A stretch of DNA of 64,000 bases from Polyangiaceae bacterium (lineage in GTDB: Bacteria > Myxococcota_A > Polyangia > Polyangiales > Polyangiaceae), in the NCBI GenBank assembly GCA_013361525.1, contig JABFXY010000144.1, positions 1-64,000 on the forward strand, written 5' to 3'. The translations under genes were made by a program, and so were the position numbers. Below the pieces are notes generated by a model that was given only the letters and a program-made list of their open reading frames with translations, was not told the origin of the DNA and made no database searches. Below are positions 8,338-16,500 of this stretch, piece by piece (position 1 is the first letter of the stretch; each line of letters starts with the position of its first letter).

Positions 8338-9444
8338 ATGCCGAAGGCGCCGCCCAACCGGGTCCGTGAGCTGCGGGAGGCGCGAGGCCTCTCCCAAATC
8401 GCACTGGCGAGCGCCGCTGGTCTGACGCGGCAGAGCATCGGCGCGATCGAAGCGGCCCGTGCGACACCGGCGGTCGACGTGGCGCTGCGCATCGCCCGGG
8501 CGCTCTCCTGCAAGGTCGAGGACTTGTTCGGGGGCGCCGCCAGCGATGCGACGATCGTCGCCGAGCCGACACTCGATCCGGTCGAAGGCCGCGTCGCGCT
8601 CGCGCAGATCGGAGGCCGGTGGGTGTCGTATCCGCTCGCGGGCGGCGCGATGGTCTCGTCCGCCGACGGTCTCGTCGCCAAACGCGGGCGCACCCGCGTC
8701 AGCGTCGAGCCGCTCGGCTCGCCGGACCAAAAACGAGACAACGTCGTCTTGATGGGGTGCGCGCTCGCCATGGGCGTCCTCGCCGACCGGCTCAATGGCG
8801 CCCGCTCGCAACATCACCATTGGTGGATCGCGAGCTCCAGCACCAAAGCGCTCGACGCGCTCGTCAAACGGCAAACACACGTGGCGGGCATTCACCTCGT
8901 CGACGGCCGAACGGGAGAGTCGAACGTCGCCGACGTTCGTCGGCATCTCGGCGCCGACAAGGTGGTTCTCGTTACGCTCGCCCGCTGGGAGGCGGGGCTC
9001 CTCGTCGCCAAAGACAATCCGAAGCGGATCAAGGGCGCCGCCGATCTGGGCAGGCGCGGGCTTCGTCTCGTCGCACGGGAGCAGGGTTCCGGGGCTCGAC
9101 GCCTCCTCGACCGCTCGCTCGAAGAAGCGGGCCTCACCCGCGATATTGCCAAGTCGGCACCCGTCCGCGCGACGGGTCATCTCGAGGTCGCACACGCGAT
9201 CTCGATCGGTGCCGCGGACACCGGCGTTGCGACGCGCGACGCCGCGATCGGGTTCGATCTCGATTTCATCCCGCTCGCCGAAGAGCGCTACGACCTCGCA
9301 ATCCTGGCGGAGAGCCTCGAGGATCCGCGCATCATCCGCTTGCTCGACGCAATGACCGCCGCCTCGTATCGGCGCGAGCTCTCGTCGCTTGGTTACGACG
9401 CTGCGTGTACCGGCGAGCGTATCGCCCAGATCGAGGCTGCCTGA
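8338..9444 (+). CDS. XRE-family regulator with molybdate-binding-like domain
   Basis: A one-component transcriptional regulator of 368 residues. The N-terminal helix-turn-helix (about 8-65; LREARGLSQIALASAAGL, then RQSIGAIEAARATPAVD) is of XRE/Cro type. The remaining 290 residues resemble the periplasmic-binding-protein-like domain (COG1910 / PBP_like) found in regulators of molybdate uptake, with an RTGESNVADVRRHL-type stretch and a central RRGLRLVAREQGSGARRLLD segment. It is the first gene of the cluster followed by modA, modB and modC, with 23 bp to modA, which supports sensing of molybdate or tungstate in the cytoplasm. The palindrome just upstream is the obvious candidate operator. Confidence 0.85.
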   Translation: MPKAPPNRVRELREARGLSQIALASAAGLTRQSIGAIEAARATPAVDVALRIARALSCKVEDLFGGAASDATIVAEPTLDPVEGRVALAQIGGRWVSYPLAGGAMVSSADGLVAKRGRTRVSVEPLGSPDQKRDNVVLMGCALAMGVLADRLNGARSQHHHWWIASSSTKALDALVKRQTHVAGIHLVDGRTGESNVADVRRHLGADKVVLVTLARWEAGLLVAKDNPKRIKGAADLGRRGLRLVAREQGSGARRLLDRSLEEAGLTRDIAKSAPVRATGHLEVAHAISIGAADTGVATRDAAIGFDLDFIPLAEERYDLAILAESLEDPRIIRLLDAMTAASYRRELSSLGYDAACTGERIAQIEAA

Positions 9445-9467
9445 TTGCCCGTCTCGAACCGACGACG

Positions 9468-10298
9468 ATGAACCTTCGACGAAGAGCGTTTCTTGGAGCC
9501 ATCGCCGTCGCCGCCACGTTGTGTCTCGGCGCGAGCGTCGGCTGCGACAAGCCCAAACCCCAAGATCAGGCCCCTCGCGAAGACAAGCTGGTCGTCTTCG
9601 CCGCGGCGTCGCTGCGCGAGGTCTTCACCACGATCGGTGAGGACTTCGAGCGCGCCCACCCTGGCGTCGAAATCACCTTCAACTTCGCAGGCACCCAAGA
9701 GCTCCGCACGCAGCTCGAGCATGGGGCCTCTGCCGACGTCTTCGCCTCGGCCGACCAACGCCACATGGATGAGCTGGTTCGCGCGTCTCGCGCCGAATCA
9801 CCCGCGGTGTTCGCGCGCAACGAGCCGGTCGTCGTCGTATCGAAGGAGAGCATGTCCACGATCACCGGGTTCGCGAAGCTCCCCGAAGCGACGCGTATCG
9901 TGATCGGCACCCCCGAGGTCCCGATTGGCCGATACACGCTTCAAATTCTCGACAACGCATCCAAGAAGCTCGGCAGCGATTTTCGCGCACGGGTGGAAGC
10001 GAACGTGGTCTCGCGCGAGCTCAATGTGAGGCAGGTCCTCTCGAAGATCAGCCTCGGCGAGGCACAAGCCGGGTTCGTCTATCGAACGGACGCGCAAACG
10101 GTCAAAGAAGGAATCGGTCTCCTCGCCATTCCCGCGGAGCTCAACGTCGTCGCCGAATACCCGATAGCGGTCGTCACCGGTGCCGAGCACCCGAGCCTCG
10201 CCCGCTCGTTCGTCGATTACGTCCGCTCGGCGGAAGGCCAGCACACGTTGTCGGCCGCGGGTTTCTCCGCCCCCGCCGACCTCGCAAAGGCTGAGTGA
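9468..10298 (+). CDS. modA: Molybdate ABC transporter substrate-binding lipoprotein ModA
   Basis: The periplasmic molybdate/tungstate-binding component, 276 residues. The start at ATG 9468 gives MNLRRRAFLG, a twin-arginine-like signal, and a Cys at position 26 (SVGC), so this may be a Tat-exported lipoprotein. Family motifs include LVVFAAASLREVF, GTQELRTQLEHGASADVFAS, and the TGAEHPSLARSFVDYVRS region near the C-terminus. The frame is open far upstream, but that part overlaps the regulator and is not protein-like. The stop overlaps the GTG of modB. Confidence 0.93.
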   Translation: MNLRRRAFLGAIAVAATLCLGASVGCDKPKPQDQAPREDKLVVFAAASLREVFTTIGEDFERAHPGVEITFNFAGTQELRTQLEHGASADVFASADQRHMDELVRASRAESPAVFARNEPVVVVSKESMSTITGFAKLPEATRIVIGTPEVPIGRYTLQILDNASKKLGSDFRARVEANVVSRELNVRQVLSKISLGEAQAGFVYRTDAQTVKEGIGLLAIPAELNVVAEYPIAVVTGAEHPSLARSFVDYVRSAEGQHTLSAAGFSAPADLAKAE

Positions 10299-11107
10299 GC
10301 GGGCTGCGCCTTCGTTCCGAACACGCCGCTCTCGCGGCCCTCGGCGGTGTGCTCGTTCTCTTCTTGGGCGCACCGCTCGTCGCGCTTTTGGTGACGAGCT
10401 CCGGCGCGGACTTCGAGGCAGGCCTCGATCACCCGCTCGTCTGGCCCGCGCTCCGTCTCAGCCTTTGGACCACGTCCATCAGCCTATTTGTGATTGTGCT
10501 GTTCGGTACGCCGCTCGCGTGGACGCTCGCGCGGTCGCGCGGCCGCCTCGCGCGCGCGGTCGAGACTGCGGTTCAACTGCCTATCGTCGTGCCTCCGGCG
10601 GTGGCAGGCGTGGCGCTCCTTCTCGCATTCGGCCGGCGCGGCCTCCTCGCCGGCTGGCTGTATCCGCGTGGGTGGTCGGTTACCTTCACCACCGCGGCGG
10701 TCATCATGGCCGAGGTCTTCGTATCGGCGCCGTTCTTCATTCAAGCTGCCACGAGCGCATTCCGTCGTATCGACCCGCGCGTCCTCCTCGTCGCTCGCAC
10801 CTTCGGCGCGTCGCCGATTCGCGTCTTTCTACGGCTCGGCCTCCCCCTCGCCGCGCCGGGGCTGCTCGCGGGAGCCGCGATGAGCTGGGCGCGGTCCCTC
10901 GGCGAATTCGGCGCTACCCTGATGTTCGCGGGCAATCTCCAGGGCAAGACCCAGACATTGCCACTCGCGATTTACGTCGCGCTCGAATCCGATTTGCGCG
11001 CAGCGCAAGCACTGTCGATCGTGCTGGTGGTCGTCGCTTTCGGATTGCTGCTCTTCGTTCGGGCCGTCGCGCCGTCGTCAGCCACGAACCGGGAGCCGCC
11101 GCCATGA
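10295..11107 (+). CDS. modB: Molybdate ABC transporter permease ModB
   Basis: The inner-membrane permease of the molybdate importer, 270 residues and about five to six hydrophobic segments. The EAA-type loop that contacts the ATPase is visible (FGASPIRVFLRLGLPLAAPG), followed by the SWARSLGEFGATLMFAGN segment typical of ModB/CysT permeases. The GTG start at 10295 overlaps the modA stop (GTGA), and the stop overlaps the modC start (ATGA), so the three genes are tightly coupled. Confidence 0.93.
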   Translation: MSGLRLRSEHAALAALGGVLVLFLGAPLVALLVTSSGADFEAGLDHPLVWPALRLSLWTTSISLFVIVLFGTPLAWTLARSRGRLARAVETAVQLPIVVPPAVAGVALLLAFGRRGLLAGWLYPRGWSVTFTTAAVIMAEVFVSAPFFIQAATSAFRRIDPRVLLVARTFGASPIRVFLRLGLPLAAPGLLAGAAMSWARSLGEFGATLMFAGNLQGKTQTLPLAIYVALESDLRAAQALSIVLVVVAFGLLLFVRAVAPSSATNREPPP

Positions 11108-11841
11108 CGAGCCGTGCATCCCTCCAAGCCCACGTTCGCGCGAAGGTCGGCCGCCTCGATATCGACGTCGACATCGAGGCCGAGGGCACGCTCGTCGTCG
11201 TCGGGCCGAACGGGGCCGGCAAATCGACGCTTTTATCGCTGCTCCTCGGTGTATTGCCCGCAGAGCGTGGTCGCATCGAGGTCGCCGGCACCGTCTTGCT
11301 CGACACGTCCAAATCGATCGACGTGCCCGTCGAGCACCGCCGGCTCGGCTACGTGCCCCAGGACTACGCGCTTTTTCCGCATATGACGGTTCGGCAAAAC
11401 ATCGAGTTTGCCCTCTCGAGCGCACCATCGAGGGTCGACCGGCGCGCCCAGTCCTCGCGAATCGAAGCCATCCTCGCCGAGCTCAAGATCGATCACCTTC
11501 GCGACCGGCGCCCCGAAACGCTCTCCGGCGGTGAAAAACAACGCGTCGCCCTGGCGCGCGCGCTCTCCGTCCGCCCGCGCGCGCTGCTCCTCGACGAGCC
11601 GCTCGCCGCGCTCGACATATACGCGCGGCGCGAGGTCCGTGCCTTCCTCGCTCGGTATCTCGACGAAATCGGTTTACCGACGTTGGTCGTCACGCACGAC
11701 GCCGCCGACGCGCGGGCCCTGGGTCATTCGATGGTGGTGCTCGAAGCCGGACGTATCACGCAATCAGGAACGTGGGAGGAGCTCGAAGAACGCCCGGCGT
11801 CCCCCTTCGTGGAAGAGCTGGTCAGAGCACCGACGAGCTAG
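11104..11841 (+). CDS. modC: Molybdate ABC transporter ATPase ModC (short form)
   Basis: The ATP-binding subunit of the molybdate importer, 245 residues. It has Walker A (GPNGAGKST), the Q-loop region GYVPQDYALFPHMTV, signature LSGGEKQRVALARAL, Walker B ALLLDEPLAALD and the H-loop LVVTHDA. It ends soon after the nucleotide-binding domain, so the C-terminal MOP (molybdate-sensing) domain of the usual ModC of about 350 residues is absent. In this cluster ligand sensing may rest with the upstream regulator instead. Its last 20 bp overlap the end of the convergent gene on the minus strand. Confidence 0.92.
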   Translation: MTSRASLQAHVRAKVGRLDIDVDIEAEGTLVVVGPNGAGKSTLLSLLLGVLPAERGRIEVAGTVLLDTSKSIDVPVEHRRLGYVPQDYALFPHMTVRQNIEFALSSAPSRVDRRAQSSRIEAILAELKIDHLRDRRPETLSGGEKQRVALARALSVRPRALLLDEPLAALDIYARREVRAFLARYLDEIGLPTLVVTHDAADARALGHSMVVLEAGRITQSGTWEELEERPASPFVEELVRAPTS

Positions 11842-12544
11842 CCGGCGGAGCTTCTCGAACGACCCGCGTAACACCCATATCGCCGACATAGATGGTATAG
11901 GACAACCCGTGATCGAGCGCGACGAGCTCGACGTGTTCGTTCGAGCCTCGGGCGATGCCGATCTGAATCATCCCCTGTCGGCCTGGATTGAATGGCTCGA
12001 ACCGCGCCTCCTCGAGCGAGCGGGCGATTGTGATCTCGTCGCTGTCGTGGCTGCCGGCTCGGACGCCGACGGGGTTCACCGCAATGACCCGCACCTGGGC
12101 GAGCGGCGCGCAGCGGCGCCGCTCCCCGCAGACGGAATCGGCTGCCAGCCCCGGATAGACCCCGGCGTAGCCGGGAGCACATTCTGTTTGGGCATTCGTG
12201 TCGACGGCGCAGGTCGCGATTCGATCGTCGTACTTGTTCCCTTGGTACGCGACGCCGCAACACGCATCGTCCGTGTCGACGAAGCGCTCGCCGCCGGGCT
12301 CGACCCACACCAGCGACCGGCCGAGCTCCGCTCGATGAAGCATGCCGGACGACGGCAGCGCCGCAGCGGGCTCGGGACTCGACGCCGGCTCGGCGGGCGG
12401 CGACGCCGGATCGTTTGCCATTGCTTTGATTTGCGGCGATGCGCATCCGCAGGCGGCCAGGAGCAACCAGGCGAAATGGCGCCGTTGCGCGTGGAGAGTC
12501 GGGAACGGCATCGATCGGACGGCGCTCGGAATCGTTTCGGCCAT
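11822..12544 (-). CDS. Hypothetical lipoprotein
   Basis: A protein of 240 residues with a signal peptide (RRHFAWLLLAAC, lipobox Cys32) and a Pro/Ala/Ser-rich linker to about residue 65. The mature part has several cysteines (DDACCGVAYQGNKYDD, and further Cys near TECAPGYAG and SVCGERRRCAP), suggesting disulfides, and no recognisable family. ATG 12544 was chosen for its purine-rich AGGGGGGACCC upstream. The frame is open to 12736, but that extension is the shifted reading of a gene fragment (see 12655-12838). It converges on modC with a 20-bp overlap. Confidence 0.7.
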   Translation of the reverse strand: MAETIPSAVRSMPFPTLHAQRRHFAWLLLAACGCASPQIKAMANDPASPPAEPASSPEPAAALPSSGMLHRAELGRSLVWVEPGGERFVDTDDACCGVAYQGNKYDDRIATCAVDTNAQTECAPGYAGVYPGLAADSVCGERRRCAPLAQVRVIAVNPVGVRAGSHDSDEITIARSLEEARFEPFNPGRQGMIQIGIARGSNEHVELVALDHGLSYTIYVGDMGVTRVVREAPPASSSVL

Positions 12545-12654
12545 GGGTCCCCCCTGGATCGGGTATGCCGCGCTTCGAGTCGGCGGGGCAACATACGAGC
12601 AAGGCCGCAGGTTCATTCCGACTGGGCGCCTCGAGCAGGGCGGGGACGAAGAGC

Positions 12655-12838
12655 TCACCGATTCTTCAGCATCGCAATTGCGACGATCACAGCCACGATG
12701 ACCAGCACCAAGAATGCGATCTTGAAGATCGACCATGGCGCCGACGACCTCACCCGTCTGACCATTGACGAGGAACTGATAGGGTTTGTCCTTGTAACCC
12801 TGGAGCTTCGCGAGCTTGCGCAGGTCGGAGGGGCGGGC
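12655..12838 (-). pseudogene. Decayed fragment of a zinc-ribbon membrane protein gene
   Basis: Read on the minus strand this matches the intact gene at 25347-26444 in two pieces: about 40 bases from around 25768-25806, joined directly to the last 150 bases (26296-26444) including the final transmembrane helix and stop. The 490-base internal deletion keeps the frame (LAKLQ joined to YKDKPYQFLVNG). A 5-base deletion (AAGGC) between GGC repeats then shifts it. The six base substitutions I can count are all synonymous. The missing 5' end, internal deletion and frameshift make it a pseudogene. Confidence 0.85.
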
Positions 12839-12924
12839 TCCTCACGATCGCATGTCTGTTCCTGGCGGTTGGTTTGCTGAGGATGACACCGCGGGCCGCT
12901 TCGGCGACGGGTAGAACGACGTGA
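12838..12924 (+). pseudogene. 3' fragment of a small membrane-protein gene
   Basis: This frame encodes LLTIACLFLAVGLLRMTPRA followed by eight other residues and TGA. The first 20 residues are identical to the C-terminal transmembrane segment of the intact gene at 36572-36955. Over the 59 aligned bases there are six differences, all synonymous. No start codon or 5' part is present. It abuts the preceding fragment in opposite orientation at about 12830-12838, so a rearrangement joined two unrelated gene ends here. Confidence 0.8.
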
Positions 12925-13182
12925 CGGGACCGACGGAGAGCCGAGCTACCGCTCAGCCGCGTCGCGTTGGCGCGCGATGTCGCGTCTGTTGGCGCCGTGG
13001 GTCAGTGACGCGGAGCGCGCACCGACTACGCTCAATCGCGCCATGCCGAACACCACGACCCCGTGCTTCATCGAGGATCGGGCTGGGTGAGGTCGGTTGT
13101 CAGTGGAGGAAAGAATGTCTGGAGCCACGTCGACAAACGTCGGGGTCACGCTGCGCGCTCTCGATGCGGCACTCGAGCAATC

Positions 13183-13632
13183 CTAGCCGGCGAACGCGCC
13201 ATAGCCGATGAAGCCGAGCACGACGACCTGGACGATGAGCGCCAGCACGAAGAAGATCGTCCGAAAAGGCTGAATCCCCCTCACGTAACAGACGCTGTGC
13301 AAGATGCGGAACGCCGCATACGGGTAAAACAGCAGGGCGCCGACCGTCGCGGAGGTGCCCATCAGCGTGAGCACCAGCGCCGTCGTGATGAAGATCGGCG
13401 TATTTTCGAGCGCATTGCGGTGCGCTCGGCGGTATCGAGCCGTCTTCTCGTTGCCCTCCTCGTAAACGACCGCGGCCTTCTTGTCGCGCGGTTGGTCCTC
13501 CGGGTTGATCACCTCCGAGGCCTGCGCGCGCGTGAGCGCAGTAGCGTTGGCGAGACCGATCAGGTTGAGGCCGAGTAGGAGCGTGGAGACGGCATAGGCC
13601 TGGAAGGCCGGCAACGTGGCGAGCGCGTTCAT
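13183..13632 (-). CDS. MAPEG-family membrane protein
   Basis: A 149-residue integral membrane protein with four hydrophobic segments. It resembles the MAPEG family (membrane-associated proteins in eicosanoid and glutathione metabolism): after the first helix comes a charged stretch, then YRRAHRNALENTPIF, which matches the conserved R-x-x-R-x-H-x-N-x-x-E-N region, and later AFRILHSVCYV. Bacterial members are usually of unknown substrate, often assigned glutathione-dependent activity. ATG 13632 was chosen for the good ribosome-binding site GAGGAGAAACC. About 260 bp downstream hold only a short ORF with a strong Shine-Dalgarno sequence (see findings). Confidence 0.85.
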   Translation of the reverse strand: MNALATLPAFQAYAVSTLLLGLNLIGLANATALTRAQASEVINPEDQPRDKKAAVVYEEGNEKTARYRRAHRNALENTPIFITTALVLTLMGTSATVGALLFYPYAAFRILHSVCYVRGIQPFRTIFFVLALIVQVVVLGFIGYGAFAG

Positions 13633-13839
13633 GGTTTCTCCTCGAGCGGGCGGTTCAACCCAGCGTCGATCGAGCATTCACGAGATCGACAGTTCGCGTG
13701 AGAATTTTCGACGTCGAGCAGAAGGGGGGTTCCGTGCGCGCCGGTCATGCCGCGTATAGAAGTCGAGGGGGAGAGTCGAACGAATTCGTGGGTAGCACGG
13801 ACGCTCGCCCCCAACTTGTCCCTTCCTTCGGAGCAAACG

Positions 13840-16362
13840 ATGCATACACACCGTTCGTGGCGCCTGCCCTTCATCCTGTTAAGTGTGGCCGCGGTCCATT
13901 GCGACGACGGCGATACGTGCGTGAACGACTGTACCAGCGACGGCGGGTCGGGCGGAGCGGGACCGGGTGGCGGGACCACCAACACAGGTGGTGAAGGCGC
14001 AACCAGCACCGTAGGAGGCGGCGGAGCCGCGGGCGGCAACGGGGGTAATCGCGGTGGAGACGGCGGCGCTGGAGGGGAAGCGGCGTCGGGTTTCGACCCT
14101 AGCTTTGGATCGAATGGCATCGCCATCACCGCGATGCGCGACGCGTCCGACGATTTGGTCGACATGGTCCGGCAGTCGGACGGGAAGCTCGTCGCCGTCG
14201 GTACCAATTGGTCGCATCGCGACCTTCTCGTCTATCGCTTCGAAGACGACGGCTCTGCGGATCCGAGCTTCGGCAATGGCGGGGCCGCCATTGTCCCGCT
14301 CGGGTTGGAGGGTCGGGCCGTCGCCGTCGCGCTCCAGCCCGACGGCAAGATCCTCGTATTGGGTACTTCCCAAAACTTCATGAGTGGCGTGCTTGCGCGC
14401 TTCGACATCGATGGCTCGCTCGATCTGACGTGGGGGACAGCTGGCGTCGTCGCGATTTCCGGGCGCGCGCTCGCGGCGCAGCCCGACGGCAAGGTCCTGG
14501 TGGCGTACGGCGGGGCCGGCGGGATCGGAATCACGCGACTGACGACGAACGGTGCTGTCGACGCGACGTTCTCCGGCGGTGGTGCGTGGCCGACTGCCGT
14601 GAGCCCCGTGCCTGTCGGGCTCGCCGTCGACTCCAACGGGCGCATCGTGACCGTCGTCGATTTGTCGGGTCAGTATCTCGGAATCGCCCGCTTTACCTCG
14701 AGTGGCGACCTGGATGTCACGTTCGGCGGGGACGGTATGGTCGACACGGGTCTCCGCAGGGACTGGGATAGAGAGCGACCGCTCGCCCTCTTGCCTGGCG
14801 ACGAGATCGTGATTGGCGGCAGCGCCTCGAGCGGCCCGCCATGGAGCGTGATCGCTAAGTACGACATCGCCGGTGCGCTCGACCTTTCGTTCGGCGTGTC
14901 CGGCTACGCGGGAACGGGGGGCGGCGGCGTCGAGGACATCGAGGTCGACGAGACCACCAGCCCGCCGCGGATCGTCGTCCTTCGCGGGAGCCAGGGCTCG
15001 GCCAACGGCGTCTATCGCTTCGACTCGGTTGGCGTGCCCGACGCCTCGTTCGCCTCGGATGGCTCGGCTATGTTTGCCGAGGGGTCCCACGCCCTCGTCA
15101 TCCGAGATGACGGCGGTTTGGTGCTCGCCGGAGCGGATCGAACCAAGCCGCCCGTGTACGTCGATTCGTATTTTCAGCCGCGCCTCATGGGGATCAGTGC
15201 GGATGGTGAGCTCGACGCCTCGTGGGCACTCGACGGCGTCGCCCGGCCACATGCGACCGCGTCGCTCGACGAGGTGCACGCGCTCACTGTCGCCCCGGAC
15301 GGAGGGGTCGTGGCGGTCGGCCGAGCGAACATCGGGGCAGCTGCGTGGGGGTTCGCCCTTGTGAAGTACACCGCCGCCGGAGTCCTGGACGCGAGCTTTG
15401 GAGCCGGCGGCCGGTCCTTTCTGGATACGCCGGACGTCGGAGCGGTTGCACGTGCGGTCGCCATCGACTCGTCGGGACGAATCGTCGTCAGCGGCGGCGA
15501 CATTCGCGCAGCGCGCTTCACCGCGAATGGAGCATTGGATGCTTCGTTCGGGATGGACGGCATCGCGGGGTGGAACGGCGTGTCCCCCTATGCGATGGCG
15601 CTCGATGCCAGCGACCGCATGATCATCGGCGGGGCTGCCGGCACTACCTCGGTGCTTGCACGAGCCACGAGCGACGGCGCTTTGGACACGAGCTTCGGCG
15701 AAGCGGGATTCGTACATTCCGAACCGGCTAGCCTGAGTGGTATTCTCGCGCTCGCAGTCGCTTCGGACGGCAAACTCCTCGTCACGGGCGTCGGCGCCGT
15801 GGGGCTCCTCACTCGCTATGAGGAAGATGGCGGCGCCGATGCGACATTCGCTCCGACCGGCGGTGCCGCCGGCGTCGGCCGCGCGATTGACCTCATGCCC
15901 GACGGGCGGATCGTCGTCGCGGGTTCTTCGTCGGTGAATCCGTACTCATACGCGCTCGACGACTACAAACCTTCGGACCTCGTCGTTGCACGGTTCCTCG
16001 ACGACGGCGCGCCGGATCCGTCGTTCGGGACCAATGGTCTCCTCGTCGCCCCCTCCGCGGGGCCAGCAGTGACATCCCCGATGGCCACCGGCGTTCGAGC
16101 AACCGCTGAAGGATTCGTCTACGTAGCCGGTATTGGCATGAACGGGGGCGCCGCGCGGGGCTTCATCCTTCGCCTGCTGGAGGACGGAGCGGTCGACACC
16201 TCATTCGGGGCTTCGGGTGTGCTGCTCGCGAGCGACGAACCCGGCCGCGAATCCGGATTCTTCGCGCTCGCGCGACAGCCGGGCGGCGAGCTCCTCGCCG
16301 GAGGTTTCAGCTATGAGAGCCCGTCTGGGCGAGACTTCTTGGTTGCACGATTGCTCCCGTAG
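13840..16362 (+). CDS. Secreted delta-60 repeat protein
   Basis: A protein of 840 residues with a signal peptide and a Cys at position 21, though the residue before it is His, so lipidation is uncertain. A long Gly/Asn/Thr-rich linker runs to about residue 85. After that come about 14 delta-60 repeats of 50-60 residues, each with a LDxSFGxxG turn followed by QPDGKIxVxG-like strands. Such repeats probably fold as a beta-propeller or beta-solenoid. No catalytic motif is seen. ATG 13840 was chosen for the signal peptide and CGGAGC before it. The frame is open back to 13747. Confidence 0.85.
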   Translation: MHTHRSWRLPFILLSVAAVHCDDGDTCVNDCTSDGGSGGAGPGGGTTNTGGEGATSTVGGGGAAGGNGGNRGGDGGAGGEAASGFDPSFGSNGIAITAMRDASDDLVDMVRQSDGKLVAVGTNWSHRDLLVYRFEDDGSADPSFGNGGAAIVPLGLEGRAVAVALQPDGKILVLGTSQNFMSGVLARFDIDGSLDLTWGTAGVVAISGRALAAQPDGKVLVAYGGAGGIGITRLTTNGAVDATFSGGGAWPTAVSPVPVGLAVDSNGRIVTVVDLSGQYLGIARFTSSGDLDVTFGGDGMVDTGLRRDWDRERPLALLPGDEIVIGGSASSGPPWSVIAKYDIAGALDLSFGVSGYAGTGGGGVEDIEVDETTSPPRIVVLRGSQGSANGVYRFDSVGVPDASFASDGSAMFAEGSHALVIRDDGGLVLAGADRTKPPVYVDSYFQPRLMGISADGELDASWALDGVARPHATASLDEVHALTVAPDGGVVAVGRANIGAAAWGFALVKYTAAGVLDASFGAGGRSFLDTPDVGAVARAVAIDSSGRIVVSGGDIRAARFTANGALDASFGMDGIAGWNGVSPYAMALDASDRMIIGGAAGTTSVLARATSDGALDTSFGEAGFVHSEPASLSGILALAVASDGKLLVTGVGAVGLLTRYEEDGGADATFAPTGGAAGVGRAIDLMPDGRIVVAGSSSVNPYSYALDDYKPSDLVVARFLDDGAPDPSFGTNGLLVAPSAGPAVTSPMATGVRATAEGFVYVAGIGMNGGAARGFILRLLEDGAVDTSFGASGVLLASDEPGRESGFFALARQPGGELLAGGFSYESPSGRDFLVARLLP

Positions 16363-16500
16363 GCTCCGGGGCTACTGCACCCGGTCGCCTTTCGGCCTGA
16401 CTGGCGATCGTGGCAAGCCGGCACACTGGAGCATTTTGTCGGTGTTGCATGTGGCAAATCGCCGCTCGACGCGGAACCTATATATGGGAAATGAACACAT

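Noticed and set aside
12545..12736. N-terminal extension of the lipoprotein at 11822 to an ATG at 12736
   Set aside because: The extension is the frameshifted reading of a gene fragment homologous to 26296-26444, and it would bury the signal peptide.
13879..15717. Minus-strand frame of 612 codons across the delta-60 gene
   Set aside because: It mirrors the repeated GAC/GTC codons of the plus-strand gene. It has no signal peptide or domain, and its repeat period equals that of the real gene.
16363..16500. Sigma-54 promoter before the second hybrid kinase
   Set aside because: TGGCA words occur at 16412 and near 16452, but no GC lies ten bases after the GG, so the -24/-12 pattern fails.
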